64,000 nucleotides of DNA from Cryptomeria japonica (GCF_030272615.1 NC_081409.1:529642291-529706290), one strand, 5' to 3'. Counted from the first letter of the stretch, positions 22,083-34,715 are shown. Notes: generated from the letters alone by a model not told the origin. Numbers and translations: made by a program.

Positions 22083-22694
22083 ACCCTCAACCATAAACAA
22101 TTAGGTTGGCCACCAGACAATAAACCAATTACATAATTACAAACCAAGTTGGCCTTAGACCAAACAAATAGTACCCAACACATACGACATCTCGGAAACA
22201 CATTGAGAGGTCCAATCCACACGTTACATTAAAGTCGGTCCATAACCTAGATCAACCGAGACCCAGTATAGGTCCACACGCTAAAGCAATGATCTCCATC
22301 TGCCAAGTCTCAAACATGATCACCATCAGCATCCCGAAACTCCACCAGAAGCTGCACCAACACCACTTATGCAATTCATCAAAGATCTTTATCAAAAGCT
22401 CTATTGGTCAAACCCTCTCCAGAACCAGAAGCCAAGCTTCCTAAGCAAATAGGATAGCATCTGAACACCAGACCAAGATCAATTGTCTGAATATGAACAT
22501 GAGTATCATGAATATGCCAATTCCATAGCCAAACTATACCGGAGCCTACCAGATCATGTCTGATCCAAACCAACAAGAAACCAATCAACCTACTGGGACC
22601 AGAAGGGTGTCGATAAAGCATCCAAACAGCTAGTGTTGGCATCAATGACAAAACATCAATGCAACATATAATCAATTCCACCAAATGGCCAACA

Positions 22695-23401
22695 ATATTT
22701 TGGGTCCGAAATATGGTTCGGCAAAAGATCTAAGCCGACTTGCAACTACACGTTTCATTTTTTCTATTTGGTGAAGTCGACTTGTGGGAGATCAAATTTG
22801 CCAGTGCAAATATATAAGGTCGATTGGGTTAATGCATTTTGGTGTGGTAATGATGTATATGATGATTTGGAGCGATTGAGTGAAGGTTCACATGCGCATC
22901 ATGATTTTTATGATCCAGTGAGTAGTTGCAAATCAGAACAAAGCATATCGTTAAAAAAGTGACAACAGATCACCTTGAGCCTAACCAAAAATAATTTGTG
23001 GCATAGTTAGATGTTGTTTTCCAGTTCATCACATAGTGTAATCCTTTTATAATCATTTGTAAGGCAATGAGCCTTCCTCTGGGGTTGTAGCTCTATTTTT
23101 GTAATTGAGTAGTGAGATCTATGCAGTGTGCCTGAATGCAAGTGCATTCCCCTTTTGTAATGTTGTTTTTCTACTGGCCATAATGGAATAATATTGTGGG
23201 TTCAAATCCCATCATGGTTTTTCCCTTTTGGGTTTGCACGTAAAACTATTGGTGTTATGGTTGCATGGTTATTTTTTTTGTGTCGTTGCATTTTACTTTC
23301 CCTCTTATGCATCCTATGGTTAAAGAATCAGAATAACAAGTTTAAAATTTGCAGAACACTGATTCACCCCCCCCCCCTCTCAATGTTCATTGATTCCAAC
23401 A
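22695..23401 (+). repeat. Older copia LTR remnant (D), 3' half
   Basis: Ends TTGATTCCAACA at 23401, preceded by the C-run stem-loop (23354-23388, one mismatch) and by the conserved block near 23212-23260 (CATCATGGTTTTTCCC..GGGTTTGCACGTA). A2 inserted into it; the upstream half should be at about 12200-12617. No primer site or internal sequence follows, so it is a solo or truncated LTR. Not the same family as A or B. Confidence 0.6.
23354..23388 (+). other. LTR stem-loop with C-rich loop (D)
   Basis: Arms GAACACTGA (23354-23362) and TCAATGTTC (23380-23388), one mismatch, around TTCAC and an 11-base or longer C run. Confidence 0.6.
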
Positions 23402-24950
23402 CACTCACCTTTTTCCCAACTCAAATAGCCAAGACAAAGGTGCCTAGAACCACAGACCTCGTGGACTATGACACTTAGCACCATGGTCTAGTCAAATTGG
23501 GCCCAAATTTCAACCTTTAACGATCAAGAAAATAAGGGGAAAGAAAGTGCTCTCTGATATTGACCTTCTTCAAAATTTTAGCCTGAAAAGGTGTAAGTTA
23601 TGTAGAAATTAAATTGCCTTCTTCATTTGAACATTTATCTAATAAAGTTCGCATTTCAATCATTTCAATTGAGCACCTCCATTCGGCATCTTCAAGGCAA
23701 TCAAGGAGAAATTTAAAGTCTAGCATCATAGCATCCAAGTTCAATAATCATGATCAAGTTATTTGTTCCTCCATGAGTGAAGGCATGGATTAACACCTAT
23801 CAAGAAACATCAAACTTGTGTGAGGCTTCAAGGAAAGAGTTTTATATCAAGGTATCATTTGTTAATTCAAGCATTTCGTTAAGGTTTTTGGGTTTTTCCC
23901 TACTAGGGATAAGCTCTCTTTCACCCATCATTTTTGATAAAAGGTTAATACCTACCTAGGGTTTGACTTAGCAAACCCCTTTAGAGAACAATATTTTTCT
24001 TGCTATATAGATCTAACAACTAAAAGTTACGAAATTGTGTAGAGTAGACAAAGACACATAGTTCTAGATTTTGAACAAGTAAAAACCCTAGACATATGCC
24101 AGTTTGTACATGTGATTGACACTTTTTGGCCAAAGTTTAGGGATAGCGATCCACATATGATGCAGAGCATCCAACACAAACAACAAAACACTCAAGTGTA
24201 TGCTAACCCAAAACCAAATTCAAGAACTTCAACTTGACTCAAGAGGCATATAACAAGATTAACCACTCTTCTCAACTCCAAAACTCACAATATGATCATT
24301 AAGTGAAAATACAAATGGAATTAATCCATTCTATAAGGAAATCTCAACATAATCTTTACACAAGGATTGCAAAGGTATCTTGATACAATAACCTTACCCT
24401 TCAACGAATAGGGATCTTCTCATTCACAATCACCAATAATAAGAACTTTTGCACACCTTAGAATCACCCAGCATATCCTTCCTACAACCTTGACTACCTT
24501 CCACATAACAGAGAACTCTTTCTTGAAACAAAATCAAACTTAAGGCATAACTGATCACAAACTTCAAGAAACAACAACGACTCCTTCGAACATAAGCACA
24601 AAATTTAAATGATTGTCTCCAAATTACTTCCACCATACACAACCAATCAACCCAAAACCACTTTCAAAGGTTAGATTCCATTCATACAAACCTTCATTCA
24701 ATATTCTAGATTATAACATTCACCACAGCATGAGAGAACAAATTCTTTATTATCATGGAATACCCTAGTTCAGGGTTTCATCATTAAAAAATTGTTTTTA
24801 CCCAAACATTCACAACTTCTTCAATTCTTAACCAAATTAAGTAAAAAACAAAGCACTAGAAAGAGGATTCTGAGAAATTTCCAATTCATACAACCTTTCT
24901 TCATTATGATTCCTCACATGGCCATACCAAATGTTGCAACAAGATTGTTC
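23402..24950. other. Gene-free stretch
   Basis: AT-rich, no ORF above 95 codons and no domain recognised on either strand. No primer site after LTR D. Confidence 0.5.
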
Positions 24951-25850
24951 CTGCCTTTACCAGTCTGATTTTCACCATGAACTATAACAAATAGTCATTA
25001 ATAACTTTTGAAATATTGATCATGAAGCCAATAGATCTATTCATACTTTATATTTCTTAGTTATAGAAGTTTTCTAAAATGTATAGCTAGATCCAATAAT
25101 TAAAACAAAAGTTATGAGGGTTTTACCAAAACGGGTAACCCTTGGTAAGGTTGTGACAATTTTTAGAAAATACAATCATATCTTGCCAAATACTCCACAA
25201 AAATGCATAAGAAAGGATTCATATGAAATATATTTCATTAAGATATCATTAAAACATATATGCATATCAAAATTACATCAAATATGAGCCTCCATGGCTT
25301 TCTGATAGTCACAAATTCCTTAAAACCTTATGACAGTTTGAGGGTTTGATGGATAACCTTTGTCAAATCCCCTCCAAACTTCCCAACCCCCTTGATCTAT
25401 ACCAAATATGGTTTTATAAACCATTAAAAACTAATTTCAACTCCTTCTAACTTTTTCAACCAACTCATGACCGATGGATGACATTTTACATCATTTTTTG
25501 CACTTTTTGGCAATGTTGCAACTTTGCAAGTTTTGACAATTTTTTACAAATTACCACTACACTTGACCCTAGCCTTCATGGACACCCCTAACAAGTTGTA
25601 ATGGATTAAATTTGACCAATTAAAAAATTCCAAACCTTTTTTTGGATGTTCTTCACACTTTGACCATAGCTGACCCTATCAGGACCTATTAGGTCTCTTC
25701 GCACAAAATGGCTCATAAAGCCTTACAACATGAATTGTTTTGATACAAATAGTCTTTTGTGACCTTACAATCATTAATGGAACATTAAAAATAAAGAAGA
25801 ATGTGGTTTTTCTTCATGATACATCTCCATGGAAAGGTGCCCTTGCACCA
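24951..25850. repeat. ~0.9-kb direct repeat, copy 1
   Basis: Begins around CTTTACCAGTCTGATTTTCACC and ends around CATCTCCATGGAAAGGTGCCC. Matches 26098-26995 along its whole length with scattered substitutions and small indels. No coding sequence. Confidence 0.75.
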
Positions 25851-26097
25851 TACAACCAACCTAGAAAATTTTCCAAGTCCCTTGGAAACATAGAACAACA
25901 ACCAACAATAAATCTTTTATCTTGGAGTGATCTTCTCTCTGAAACTTTCCTTATCCTTGCCTTGGTGTCATTCTCTGCCTTTAACTTTTCCTCTTTCTCT
26001 TTTCATCTGGTTCACCTTCAAAAGGACACATGACTGCCCTTGCATCTACTTGCATTGTTACTCCCATCAGTGGAGTAATTCAATGGTTGAAACTTCA
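25851..26097. other. Spacer between the direct repeats
   Basis: About 250 bases, pyrimidine-rich on the + strand (25930-26010). No primer site or polypurine tract of standard type seen, so I cannot show that this is an LTR element. Confidence 0.5.
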
Positions 26098-26995
26098 AGT
26101 GCTTTACTAGTCTAATTTTCACCATGAACTATAACAAACAGTCATAAATAACTTTTGAAATACTAATCATGAAGCCAATCTCTCTATTCATACTTTATAT
26201 ATCCTAGTTATAGAAATTTTCTAAAATTTATAGCTAGATCCAACAATTAAAACAAATGTTATGAGGGTTTTACCAAAACGGGTAACCCTTGGCGGGGTTT
26301 TGACAGTTTTTGAAAAAATAATCATATCTTGCAAAATACTCCACAAAAATGCATAAGAAATGATTCATATGAAAAAAAAATTCATTAATATTTCATTAAT
26401 ATATCATTAAAAAATATCTACATATCAAAATTACATCAAATGTGAGCCTCTATGACTCTATGACAGTTTGAGGGTTTGATGGATAACATTTGTTCAAATC
26501 CCCTCCAAATTGCTCAACCCCCTTGATCTCAAAAAAACATGGCTTTATAAACCATTACAGACTAATTTAAATTCCTTCTAACTTCTCCAACCAAATCATG
26601 ATCGATGGATGATATTTTACATCTTTTTTTGCACTTTTTGGCAACGTTGCAACTTTGCAATTTTTGACAATTTTTGACAATTTTTGACAGTTTACCACTA
26701 TGCTTGACCCTAGCCTTCATGGACACCCCTAACATGTTATAATGGATTAAATTTTCCCAATTTAAAATTTTCAAACCTTTTTTTGGATGTTCTTCACACT
26801 TTGACCACAGTTGACCCTATCAGGACCAATTAGGTCTCTTGGCACAAAATGGCTCAGCAAGCCTTACAACATGAATTGTTTTGATACAAATGGTCTTTTG
26901 TGACCTTACAATCATTAATGACACCTTACAGATAAAGAATAATGTGGTTTTTCTTCACGGTACATCTCCATGGCCAGGTGCCCCTACACCAACAT
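26098..26995. repeat. ~0.9-kb direct repeat, copy 2
   Basis: Copy of 24951-25850 (GGGTTTTACCAAAACGGGTA and TGACCCTATCAGGACC occur at the same relative places). Near 26660-26695 the motif TTTTTGACAA is repeated three times, once more than in copy 1. Confidence 0.75.
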
Positions 26996-27639
26996 AGCAT
27001 CCTGATCTAAAAATTGATGTTTTAGTCGATGGAAACACCTCTAGGTCTAGGGTGCCTAGCAATCTAACTGACATTTTGAGGCTTAGATTTTAGTGACAAA
27101 TTCCCTTTTGTATCTTACTTCTAGATATGTACTTCTATGTTATCTTTTTTATCTGTTTTTATTTTTAATGCTAAATCTTGTCAATTTCACATCATCTTAC
27201 CTAGTTCTTACATCTTCAATTCAGTCATAGCTAATCATATCTAGTCACATATTAAAAGGGAACAATATTTCATAGTGCTCGACTCTCCTATAGGACTAAA
27301 GATGTGCCTAATTGGTTGTTTCCTAATAACAGAAAATAGAAATGGTTCCTTGTTTTCATATCTAGGGTAAAGACCCTATTTCCACAACATTTGATTTTGG
27401 TGAACCCAATATAGCCTATATAATTTCTAATTTTTGTTGTTACCAATTTTAGAGAGATTATTTTGTGAAATTCATCTTTTATGTACTTGCATTCATTTGT
27501 TAATCACCATTTTGTTAACTTATTATTGATTAAATAGGTGGTTAATTGATAATTTTATTGTTATATCATTTTTATTTTCATGATCATACGAGAGAAATCA
27601 TAGTCTAGTCCCCAATTTTTAGCAACCTACAATTCATCA
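26996..27639. other. Gene-free stretch
   Basis: AT-rich, nothing recognised. It may hold the 3' end of the minus-strand LINE that starts at 35103, but I see no A-tail. Confidence 0.4.
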
Positions 27640-28598
27640 TCAACCACCACCACATTAGAGAAGTTATAGTTAGACTAAAAAACCCTAGCTTGGAAGTTTT
27701 CCTTGATAGCCCGACAAATTTTGAAGGACACGTCTGAAGAGCTTAATAAGGAATAAATTAAAATATGATTGTTACTTTGCTTACACACTCCTAGAGCCAC
27801 ATGGGGGACAATTAAAGACCATAGGAAGGAGAGAGGGTACACCATTGAACCCACAAGTCACTTAAAGAATAAGGGAAGACCCAATCAAGATTCCAAAGAC
27901 CAAAAATATGGGTCCAAACATCCCACACAAAGGAACAACCCAAAAGGAGGTGATGAGCACTCTCTGAGTCTTGAACACAAAGGGGACATCTATTAGCCAA
28001 GGTGAAACCTCTTTTACAAAGGTTGTCATTTGTAAGAACTTTATTCTGAATAAGGCTCTTAAAACAAGATTAACTTTAGGAATGAACTTAGAAGTTCACA
28101 CCAAAGTCCAAAAGTGGGGAGGGGACATGGGTTGAATAAGAAGAGAGAAAGTCGAAGCAACCAAGAAATTCCTAGATGAAGGGTAACAAATAACTTAATT
28201 AGGGATAGACGAAATGGGAATATGCATGCAATCCAGCATAGATTTGAGGTCAAGGATGCCCAGATCCATAAAGGAGACATCCTTCCATTTTCCATCATGA
28301 ATATAGTTAGCCACCCTTCCCCTAAAGAACCTAATGCAAGTATCCTTAAAGGGACTAAGATTAGGCAACTCAATAAGGGAGCAGTGACCCAACCACCAAT
28401 CATTCTAGAACCTAATTATTTGCCCATTCCCAAGTGCCCATCTCAAACCTTTAGAATAGATTTTCTCTTATAATTCCACATAACTGAGCTAGGAGGATGA
28501 GTCTAGGATTCCATGAACTGACTGAAAATAGGAGGGCCCTAGACATATTTGCTAAGCATAATTCTATTCCATTCATTATTTTTAGTAAAAATCCTCCA
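27640..28598 (-). pseudogene. LINE pol, C-terminal part (minus-strand LINE, segment 2)
   Basis: Plant L1-type LINE downstream of the RT domain. Reading from 28598: WNRIMLSKYV, GPPIFSQFMES, LGNGQIIRF followed by a stop where the family has Trp, NDWWLGHCSLIELPNLSPF, RVANYIHDGKWKDVSF, then the RT-associated zinc domain (RCPLCVQDSESAHHLLLGC at 27930-28000, VWDVWTHIFG). A poorly preserved tail (RAIKENFQAR) reaches about 27640. Three or more stops/frameshifts. It continues at 34828-35103 on the far side of the inserted LINE. Confidence 0.8.
28584..28598. repeat. target site duplication of the plus-strand LINE, left
   Basis: AGTAAAAATCCTCCA; right copy at 34828-34842 reads AGTAAAGAGCCTCTA (12 of 15 identical). 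Both encode the same stretch of the minus-strand LINE (WRIFT / *RLFT), which confirms the join. Confidence 0.75.
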
Positions 28599-28963
28599 AA
28601 GGGGGTGGAGCGGATGGCATGTACGGGCTTAGCAGGAGCCGAGCTAGGGCATTTGTGCCCTAGCTTGTGAGCGGGTGTGTTGGTTGTGTGTAGGGGGAGG
28701 GAAGTTGTTGGTTCTGTAGGGAGGGGTGATGTTTGGTGCAGGTTAGTTTGGTGTTGGTGGTGACTCAACAGTGGGGGTTTGTGTGGTGGGTGTGTAAGCA
28801 TGGGTTTTTGAAGCAGTGTTGTGTGGTCTTCGCGAGGAGAGGTGGGATTTAGCTCAGGATCTGATCTCAGTGGAATTTGAGTGGAGAGTGTAGCATGTTT
28901 TTTTGGGGAATTGTGCTAGCTCTTCCTCTTTTTCTTGCAGGGTGGGTTTTGAGGGTGGACGGG
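28599..28963 (+). other. LINE 5' UTR
   Basis: G/T-rich with words such as GTGGGGGTTTGTGTGGTG, no conserved ORF. LINE promoters lie in this part, but I cannot point to a motif. Confidence 0.55.
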
Positions 28964-29988
28964 ATGGCTAGTTCTCGAGAGGAAGCCTCTGGGGCTTCTC
29001 CTGGCCTGGATTTTCGAGCAGCCTTGGGTTTGCATTCTCTGAATCATGGTGTTAAGAGTTTTGATAATAATATCTTTTCTCCCGACTTGGGGGCTGTTGG
29101 TGCTGGTGTGTCCAATGGATCCCAAATTTTGAAGTTTAACAGTTCTCTTGAGAGATGCAAAGAGGGGCCAAAACCAGTAATTTCACCTTAGATGATTTTC
29201 GATGATGTTGAATAGTTTTCAAAGAATTTGTTTTACTACAAATTTTTGGGGATGAGGGTTTCTCTGCAATTTCTAAGAATTGGGCTTAGAGGATTTGGGT
29301 GCCAAAAGGGGAAATGGAATTTATGTTGTTGGCAAATAACTACTTCATGGTTACATTCAATTGCATGGAGGATTGCAATAGGGTCTTTGAAGGAGGCTCG
29401 TATTTTTATAACCAGGTGCGGTTGTTTATCAAACTTTGGCATACGAGATTTAACCCTTCGGAGGAGCTCCCGAATAGGGTCCCAATGTGGGTTTGTTTAC
29501 CATATTTTTTGGTGGAATGTTGTTGGGAGGATGTGTTGCGGATGCTTGCTTCATTGCTTGGGAGGTCGGTTGGATCTTCAATGCAAACCTTAGCGAGAAA
29601 GGTAATGACTTTCGCTCGTATCTGTGTTGAAATTGATCTTAGCAAGTGTTTTCCAGATGCTATAGATATGTGTGTGGGCTCTTATTCTTGGGTCTAGCAG
29701 CTAGATTATGAGACTTTACAATTTCGGTGTCGTTTATGTCATGTGTATGGTCATTTGAAACGCAAGTGCCCTAGGTCTAAACCAGTTGTGCGTCAACCTC
29801 AACAGCCTTCCCATAACCTAGATGGGACTGATAAAGGAAAAGCTTCCATGTATGATGAGGTTGTGGGGGTTGATGGTTTTGTCCTAGTTAAGACAAAGAA
29901 CAAGAATCAAGGACAAAAGAGGTCTTTGCAGAAGAGATAGGAGGAGGATGCCTTTAATAGATTTGAAGCCTTGGATGAAATTAGCTAG
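28964..29988 (+). pseudogene. LINE ORF1 (DUF4283-like, zinc knuckle)
   Basis: RNA-binding protein of plant L1 LINEs. Start chosen at ATG 28964 (MASSREEASGASPG). The first frame runs to a TAG at about 29189. The DUF4283-like part lies in another frame from about 29299 (KGEMEFMLLANNYFMVTFNC, YNQVRLFIKLWHTRFNPSEE, VPMWVCLPYFLVECCWEDVL, SLLGRSVGS). A stop (family Gln) at 29696 is followed by the zinc knuckle CRLCHVYGHLKRKC (29732-29773), and a Lys-rich tail ends in a stop at 29938. A short further stretch (FNRFEALDE) fits the usual ORF1 end. Confidence 0.8.
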
Positions 29989-30395
29989 CAGGAGGTGAAT
30001 CTAGGGTTGACTCCTTTGGATCAGAGTGCATCAAGGTTGGTTCTTGATAGTGTGAACTGGGATACTACCTAGGTTCAGCAGGTGGTTGGGAGTAAACAAA
30101 TGGAGATGGATCAGCTAGTAGTGACTCAGTTGGGACCCATTTCTAGTGCTTAAGCGAAGTTGGCTGGTGGGGATGTTTCTCTTGCAACACAAAAATAGGA
30201 ATCTGATGGGATCAAAAGCAATAAGATCTCCTTAAATCTGGGTCTTCATCAGAAAGACATTAAAAAAGGAGCAACGAAGAAGATTTTCAAGGTTGCCAGA
30301 AAGAAGGACTTGGATAAGATCAAATTGATGGCGGATAATTTGGTTGAGTCGGGATCAGTAAAGACACTAGATTCTCACTTTTCCAATCCCCCGAA

Positions 30396-33300
30396 ATGAT
30401 TGTGCTATCATGGAATGTGAGGGGCTTGAATAGTGGCCCTAGAAAACTAAATTATCTATGGAAACTAAATTATCTATGGGAGTTGATAAAGAGTCATTCT
30501 CCTGATGTCCTTTTCTTGGAGGAAACTAAAAATATCTGTGGAAAGTATGTTGGTTCTAATGTCAAAGCTATGTGGGAGAGGCGAATGTCAATGTATTGGG
30601 GCATTTGGCTCCTCTGGAGGGGTGGCCTATCTTTGGAACCCCTTGAGGATTCATCCTATATGGTGGGTTGATTCCAGATCTTCTTTATCTGGGGTTGGTT
30701 CTAGTCTTGATACTGGAGAATATATCTTATTTACTAACATTTATGCCCCCACTAATCTTTAGGGAAAGCATAATTTGTGGTCTCATATTTCTTTTATGCG
30801 TGGGTTGTTCCCTTTTCATCCGTGGATTATGGTGGGTGATTTCAATGCCATCATAGAGTTGAGTGAGAAGGGTGGTGTTATGCGGTTAGAACCTTCTTCC
30901 TTCCTTCTTTGGGATAGTCTATCAACCTTGCATCTCGTTGAGATTAAACCCGGTAATGGTCTGTTCACTTGGAAAAATAGGAGGGTAGGGGATTATTGGA
31001 TTGCAAAGAGCTTGGATCGCTTTTTGGTTTCTAGTTTTTGCCTTGGTGGTGGGTGGTCCACATGCTCTGATATTTTAGATTGGAGAGGTTCAGACCACTG
31101 GCCCATAAAGTTGGTGTCTTCTTCTACTCAGGTCACTCACACTCCTTCATTCAAATTCAATCTTATGTGGTTACGGGATCCTTCTTTGCAGGATCATGTT
31201 GTGGAGTGGTGGAGGAAAGGGAGGCCAGCCTTTGGCACTGTTATGTACACTTTTGCCAACCAGCTACAATTTGTTAAGTTTTATCTTAAATGGTGGAATC
31301 ATCAGTGTTTCGGTAATATTTTTCATGCTAAGATAGTTGCTCAATTAGAGTTGAATGGCATTAGCAGAGAAATAAGAGAGCATGGTTTGTCAGAAGCCTT
31401 GCTTGGGGAGAAAGACAGGGCAGTCAAGGCTTTAGAGGAGTGGGAGCTTAGGAAGGAAATCTACTAGAAACAAAGAGCTCGTATTGATTGGCTTCAAGCG
31501 GGGGATAAGAATACTGCATTCTTCTTCAATTTAGTGAAAGCGAGAAAACATGGCAATTCCATCCCTGTTCTAGTTAATGATAGAGGTGAGCAGTGTTTAT
31601 CCTTGTAGGAGATTTCTAGGGAGTCTTTGCAGTATTTTTGGTCCCTTTTTAGTGAGGATACTTAGGGGGAATCAAAAGAGGAGAATCAGGTTCTTGCTTG
31701 TATTCCTTTTCTAGTTACTAGGGAGATGAATGAGCAGCTTATGGGTCCTATTTTGTTGGAAGAACTTGAGAGGATTTTTTTTCACATCAAGAAGGGGAAA
31801 GCTCCTAGAACGGATGGGTTTTCGATTGAGTTCTATCAAGATTTATGGGATATTATTAAATTGGACTTATTGGAGGTGGTCCAAGAGTCCTAGAGGAATA
31901 AGCAGATTCTTTGGGCTTTGAATGTGACTTTCATTGTGCTCATCCCCAAGTGTGATGGGGTTGACCGGTTAGGCCAGTTCCATCCTATCTCTCTCTATAA
32001 TGTGATTTATAAGATCAATTCTAAGTTGATAGCAGATAGGTTGAAGAATTGGCTTGGGGGTGTCATTTCTGAGGAGAAGAGTGGGTTTGTGGGGGGTCAT
32101 TAAATCTTGGATGGTGTGGTCATTGCTACTGAAACCATTCATTCTATGGCAGCCTCCAAGGCAAAAGCTATGTTTATCAAGCTAGATATGGAAAAGGCCT
32201 ATGATAGAGTTCGTTGGTCCTTTCTCCAGAAGATTCTTAGGGCTTTTGGCTTTGTTGATGAATGGATCTAATGGGTAATGAGTTGTGTTTCATCTACCTC
32301 ATTCTCTGTGCTAACTAATAGAGATCATACTGAGTTGTTTGGTGCATCTAGGGGTCTCCATTAGGGGGACCCTCTCTCCCCGTACTTATTCATTCTTTTG
32401 GCTGAGGGTCTGGGGAGGTTGATTAAGTATAATGTGGGTCTCGCTATTATTCAAGTTTGGAGTTGGGGTAATGACATGCCTCAGCCCCATTTGCAATTTA
32501 TAGATGATACGACTCTGATGGGACTAGCTCATATCAGAGAAGCTATAAATCTGTGTAAAGTCTTGGATGTTTATCTTGCTGCTTTGGGCCAGTTGATCAA
32601 TGAGGATAAATTTTTCATCCTCTTCTTCAACACACCTGGAACTATTCATATGGGGATTTCTCATATCTTGAGATTCCATGTCGGTTCTCTTCGCTTGACT
32701 TACCTGGGTATTCCTATCTCTACCGGTAATCCTCCCAAGGACTCTTGGCAGGGTATTCTCGACAAATTTTGCATGAAGGTTGAACATTGGACACACAAAT
32801 GGTTATCCTTTGCTGGGTGGGTTCAACTGATCCAGTTGGTGGTTTAGGCTCTTTCGATTTATCGATGTATGCTCCAAGTGGCCCCAAAGTGGTTTGTGAA
32901 GGGATTGGATTCTTTGGCAAGGCAATTCTTATGGGTAGGCAACCTGTCCTCCTATAAAAGGTGTCTTGTCAAATGGGGCTTGGTGTGTAGCCCAAAACAA
33001 GTCGGGTGGGCTTGTCTTAAGGCACTCTACTCTCTTTGGGGAGGCTTTGGTGGCTAAATTATACTGGAGGTGGTTTGTTGAACAAGATTGAGGCTAGGCT
33101 AGGATTTTGCCTTACAAGTATATGCAGAGGATCCTGAAGGAAGAAATCCCAAGATATTCGCTTGTGGGAAAAGGCTCAGCGATTTGGAGTACTCCCAAGA
33201 AAGGGGTTGCACTAATAAAAGAAGGGCTTTTTTGGATATGTAAGAGGGGGGAGAGGTTCTTTTCTAGTTTGATTCTTGGGATGGATACCCCCCATCATTG

Positions 33301-34715
33301 ATCAGTTTCCTAACCTTGGGATTCTTTGCTAGAGATTCCTAGAGGCAAGGTGGTCTAGAGTGAGCGACTTTAAGGCTATTTATAGGTGTGGCCAATTGGA
33401 GATGGTGTGGTGGAAGGTTCCTAATGAATGGTCGGTTGTTGGTATGGATGAAGATTGCACTGAGCTGCATGGCATTTTGGTGAGTAGACATTGTAGTTCC
33501 CTTAATGATAGGGATAGACTTGCTTGGTCCCTGAATCCCAAGGGTGTTTTTACTGTTGCCAATGGATATCGAGAGTTGTTGTCCTGTAGATTGGAGGGGA
33601 GGGAGGTGCACTGGTGGAAATATGTTTGGAACAATTTATCTTGGCCAAATTGTACCTATTTTGCTTGGACTTTGGCTTTAAATAGATGTCTAACCTGGGA
33701 CAATATTCGCAAGCGTGGGTTCCTTGGGCCTTCCATCTGTATTTTGTGTGGTAATGGGGAGGAGAATTATTCACATGTGTTCTTCAGATGCCCTTTCTCA
33801 TTGCTAATTTGGCATTACTAGAGGGGGGTGTTGAAGCACCCTTGTGTTCATGCGGATTCTTTGGTGGAGTTTTGGAGCAGTTTGGGCAGGCCTCCTATTT
33901 TTTCCTCTTTTCTCCAGACTGTCTGGCACATTGGGCCCATTTTCAAGCTTTGGAAAATTTGGCTAGAGAGGAATAGGAGGATCTTTAGGGAGGTCAGACT
34001 GTTAGTGTAGCAAGTGTGGAATAGAATCATTGGAATGGTCTGGGAGATGGTGGAAGCTAAATGTGAGGTGAATTTTCCTCTGGATAGAGGGGAGGCTAAT
34101 ATTGTGAGTAGGTTGGGTTTGTAGGAGATGTCTCTTGTCTTAGCTTGTGTCAAGAGAGGTAGACGTTCTATGAAGAAGGTTCAAAGGGTGGGAAGGTGGA
34201 TGCTCCCTCAGGATGAGTCCATCAAGATTAACACCGATGGCTCCTCTAGGGGTAATCTGGGTCCTGCTGGGATTGGTGGTGTTGGTAGGGATTTTATGGG
34301 GGGTGTGGTTTTCTTCTTTTCAATGCATAAAGGGCAGAAATATAATAATTTTATGGAGGGATTAGCAATTTTCTATGCCTTGAAGCGTGCTTTTGAGTTG
34401 GGGTGGCATAAGATTATCTGCGAATCAAATTCACAGATTATTGTTAACCTGTTGATTGAGCAGAAGGTGAGTGGGATTAATTGGAAGCTGACAGGGATTA
34501 TTCACCAGATTTTGCAAATTAGTGCCATGATGGAGAAGGTGTCTTTCATCCACATTCCTCGTGAATGGAATAGAGTAGCTGATTGTTTGGCTAAGTGGGC
34601 CTCAGAACATGGTGATGATTGGAAAGTTGAGGATTGGGAGCATCTCTCCCCAGATTACTGTCAAGACTTGCATAAGATTTTTGCTAAGGATATGGATAGT
34701 TATGAAGCTCATTGA
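30396..34715 (+). pseudogene. LINE ORF2: endonuclease, reverse transcriptase, zinc domain, RNase H
   Basis: About 1,440 codons. ATG 30396 starts the AP-like endonuclease (VLSWNVRGLNSGPRKL, then broken), with GDFNAI (30837-30853) and GSDHWPI (31087-31107) in a second frame. RT: GKAPRTDGFSIEFYQDLWD, FIVLIPKCDG, HPISLYNVIYKI, FIKLDMEKAYDRVRW, GDPLSPYLFIL (preceded by a stop where Gln is expected), FIDDT at 32498 (usual FADDT), YLGIPIS. Then the zinc domain (CILCGNGEENYSHVFFRCP, 33739-33795) and RNase H (INTDGSSRGNLGPAGIGGVG, NRVADCLAKWA; 34128-34715). The RNase H second Asp appears as Asn in CESNSQIIV. Frame order 0, +1, 0, so at least two frameshifts, plus roughly ten stops. Confidence 0.85.

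Larger units (their letters stand above)
12618..22694 (-). mobile_element. Sirevirus-like Ty1/copia element A2, complete but decayed
   Basis: Two LTRs of about 1,240 bases (12618-13856 and 21455-22694), primer site at 21441-21452, and gag, protease, integrase, RT and RNase H in copia order on the minus strand. There is a near-perfect target duplication (GTATT at 12613-12617, ATATT at 22695-22699). It is interrupted in the integrase-RT linker by insertion E (16081-18990). Every domain carries stops or frameshifts, so it is not autonomous today. Confidence 0.92.
21455..22694 (-). repeat. A2 5' LTR
   Basis: + strand TGTTAGACAGATC to AATGGCCAACA, partner of 12618-13856. TATA-like run on the minus strand at 22068-22082 (GTATATATATGATG). 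Confidence 0.92.

Noticed and set aside
28451-28801. 116-codon minus-strand ORF, Pro/His/Thr-rich
   Set aside because: Overlaps the GT-rich 5' UTR of the plus-strand LINE and crosses its target duplication; composition effect.
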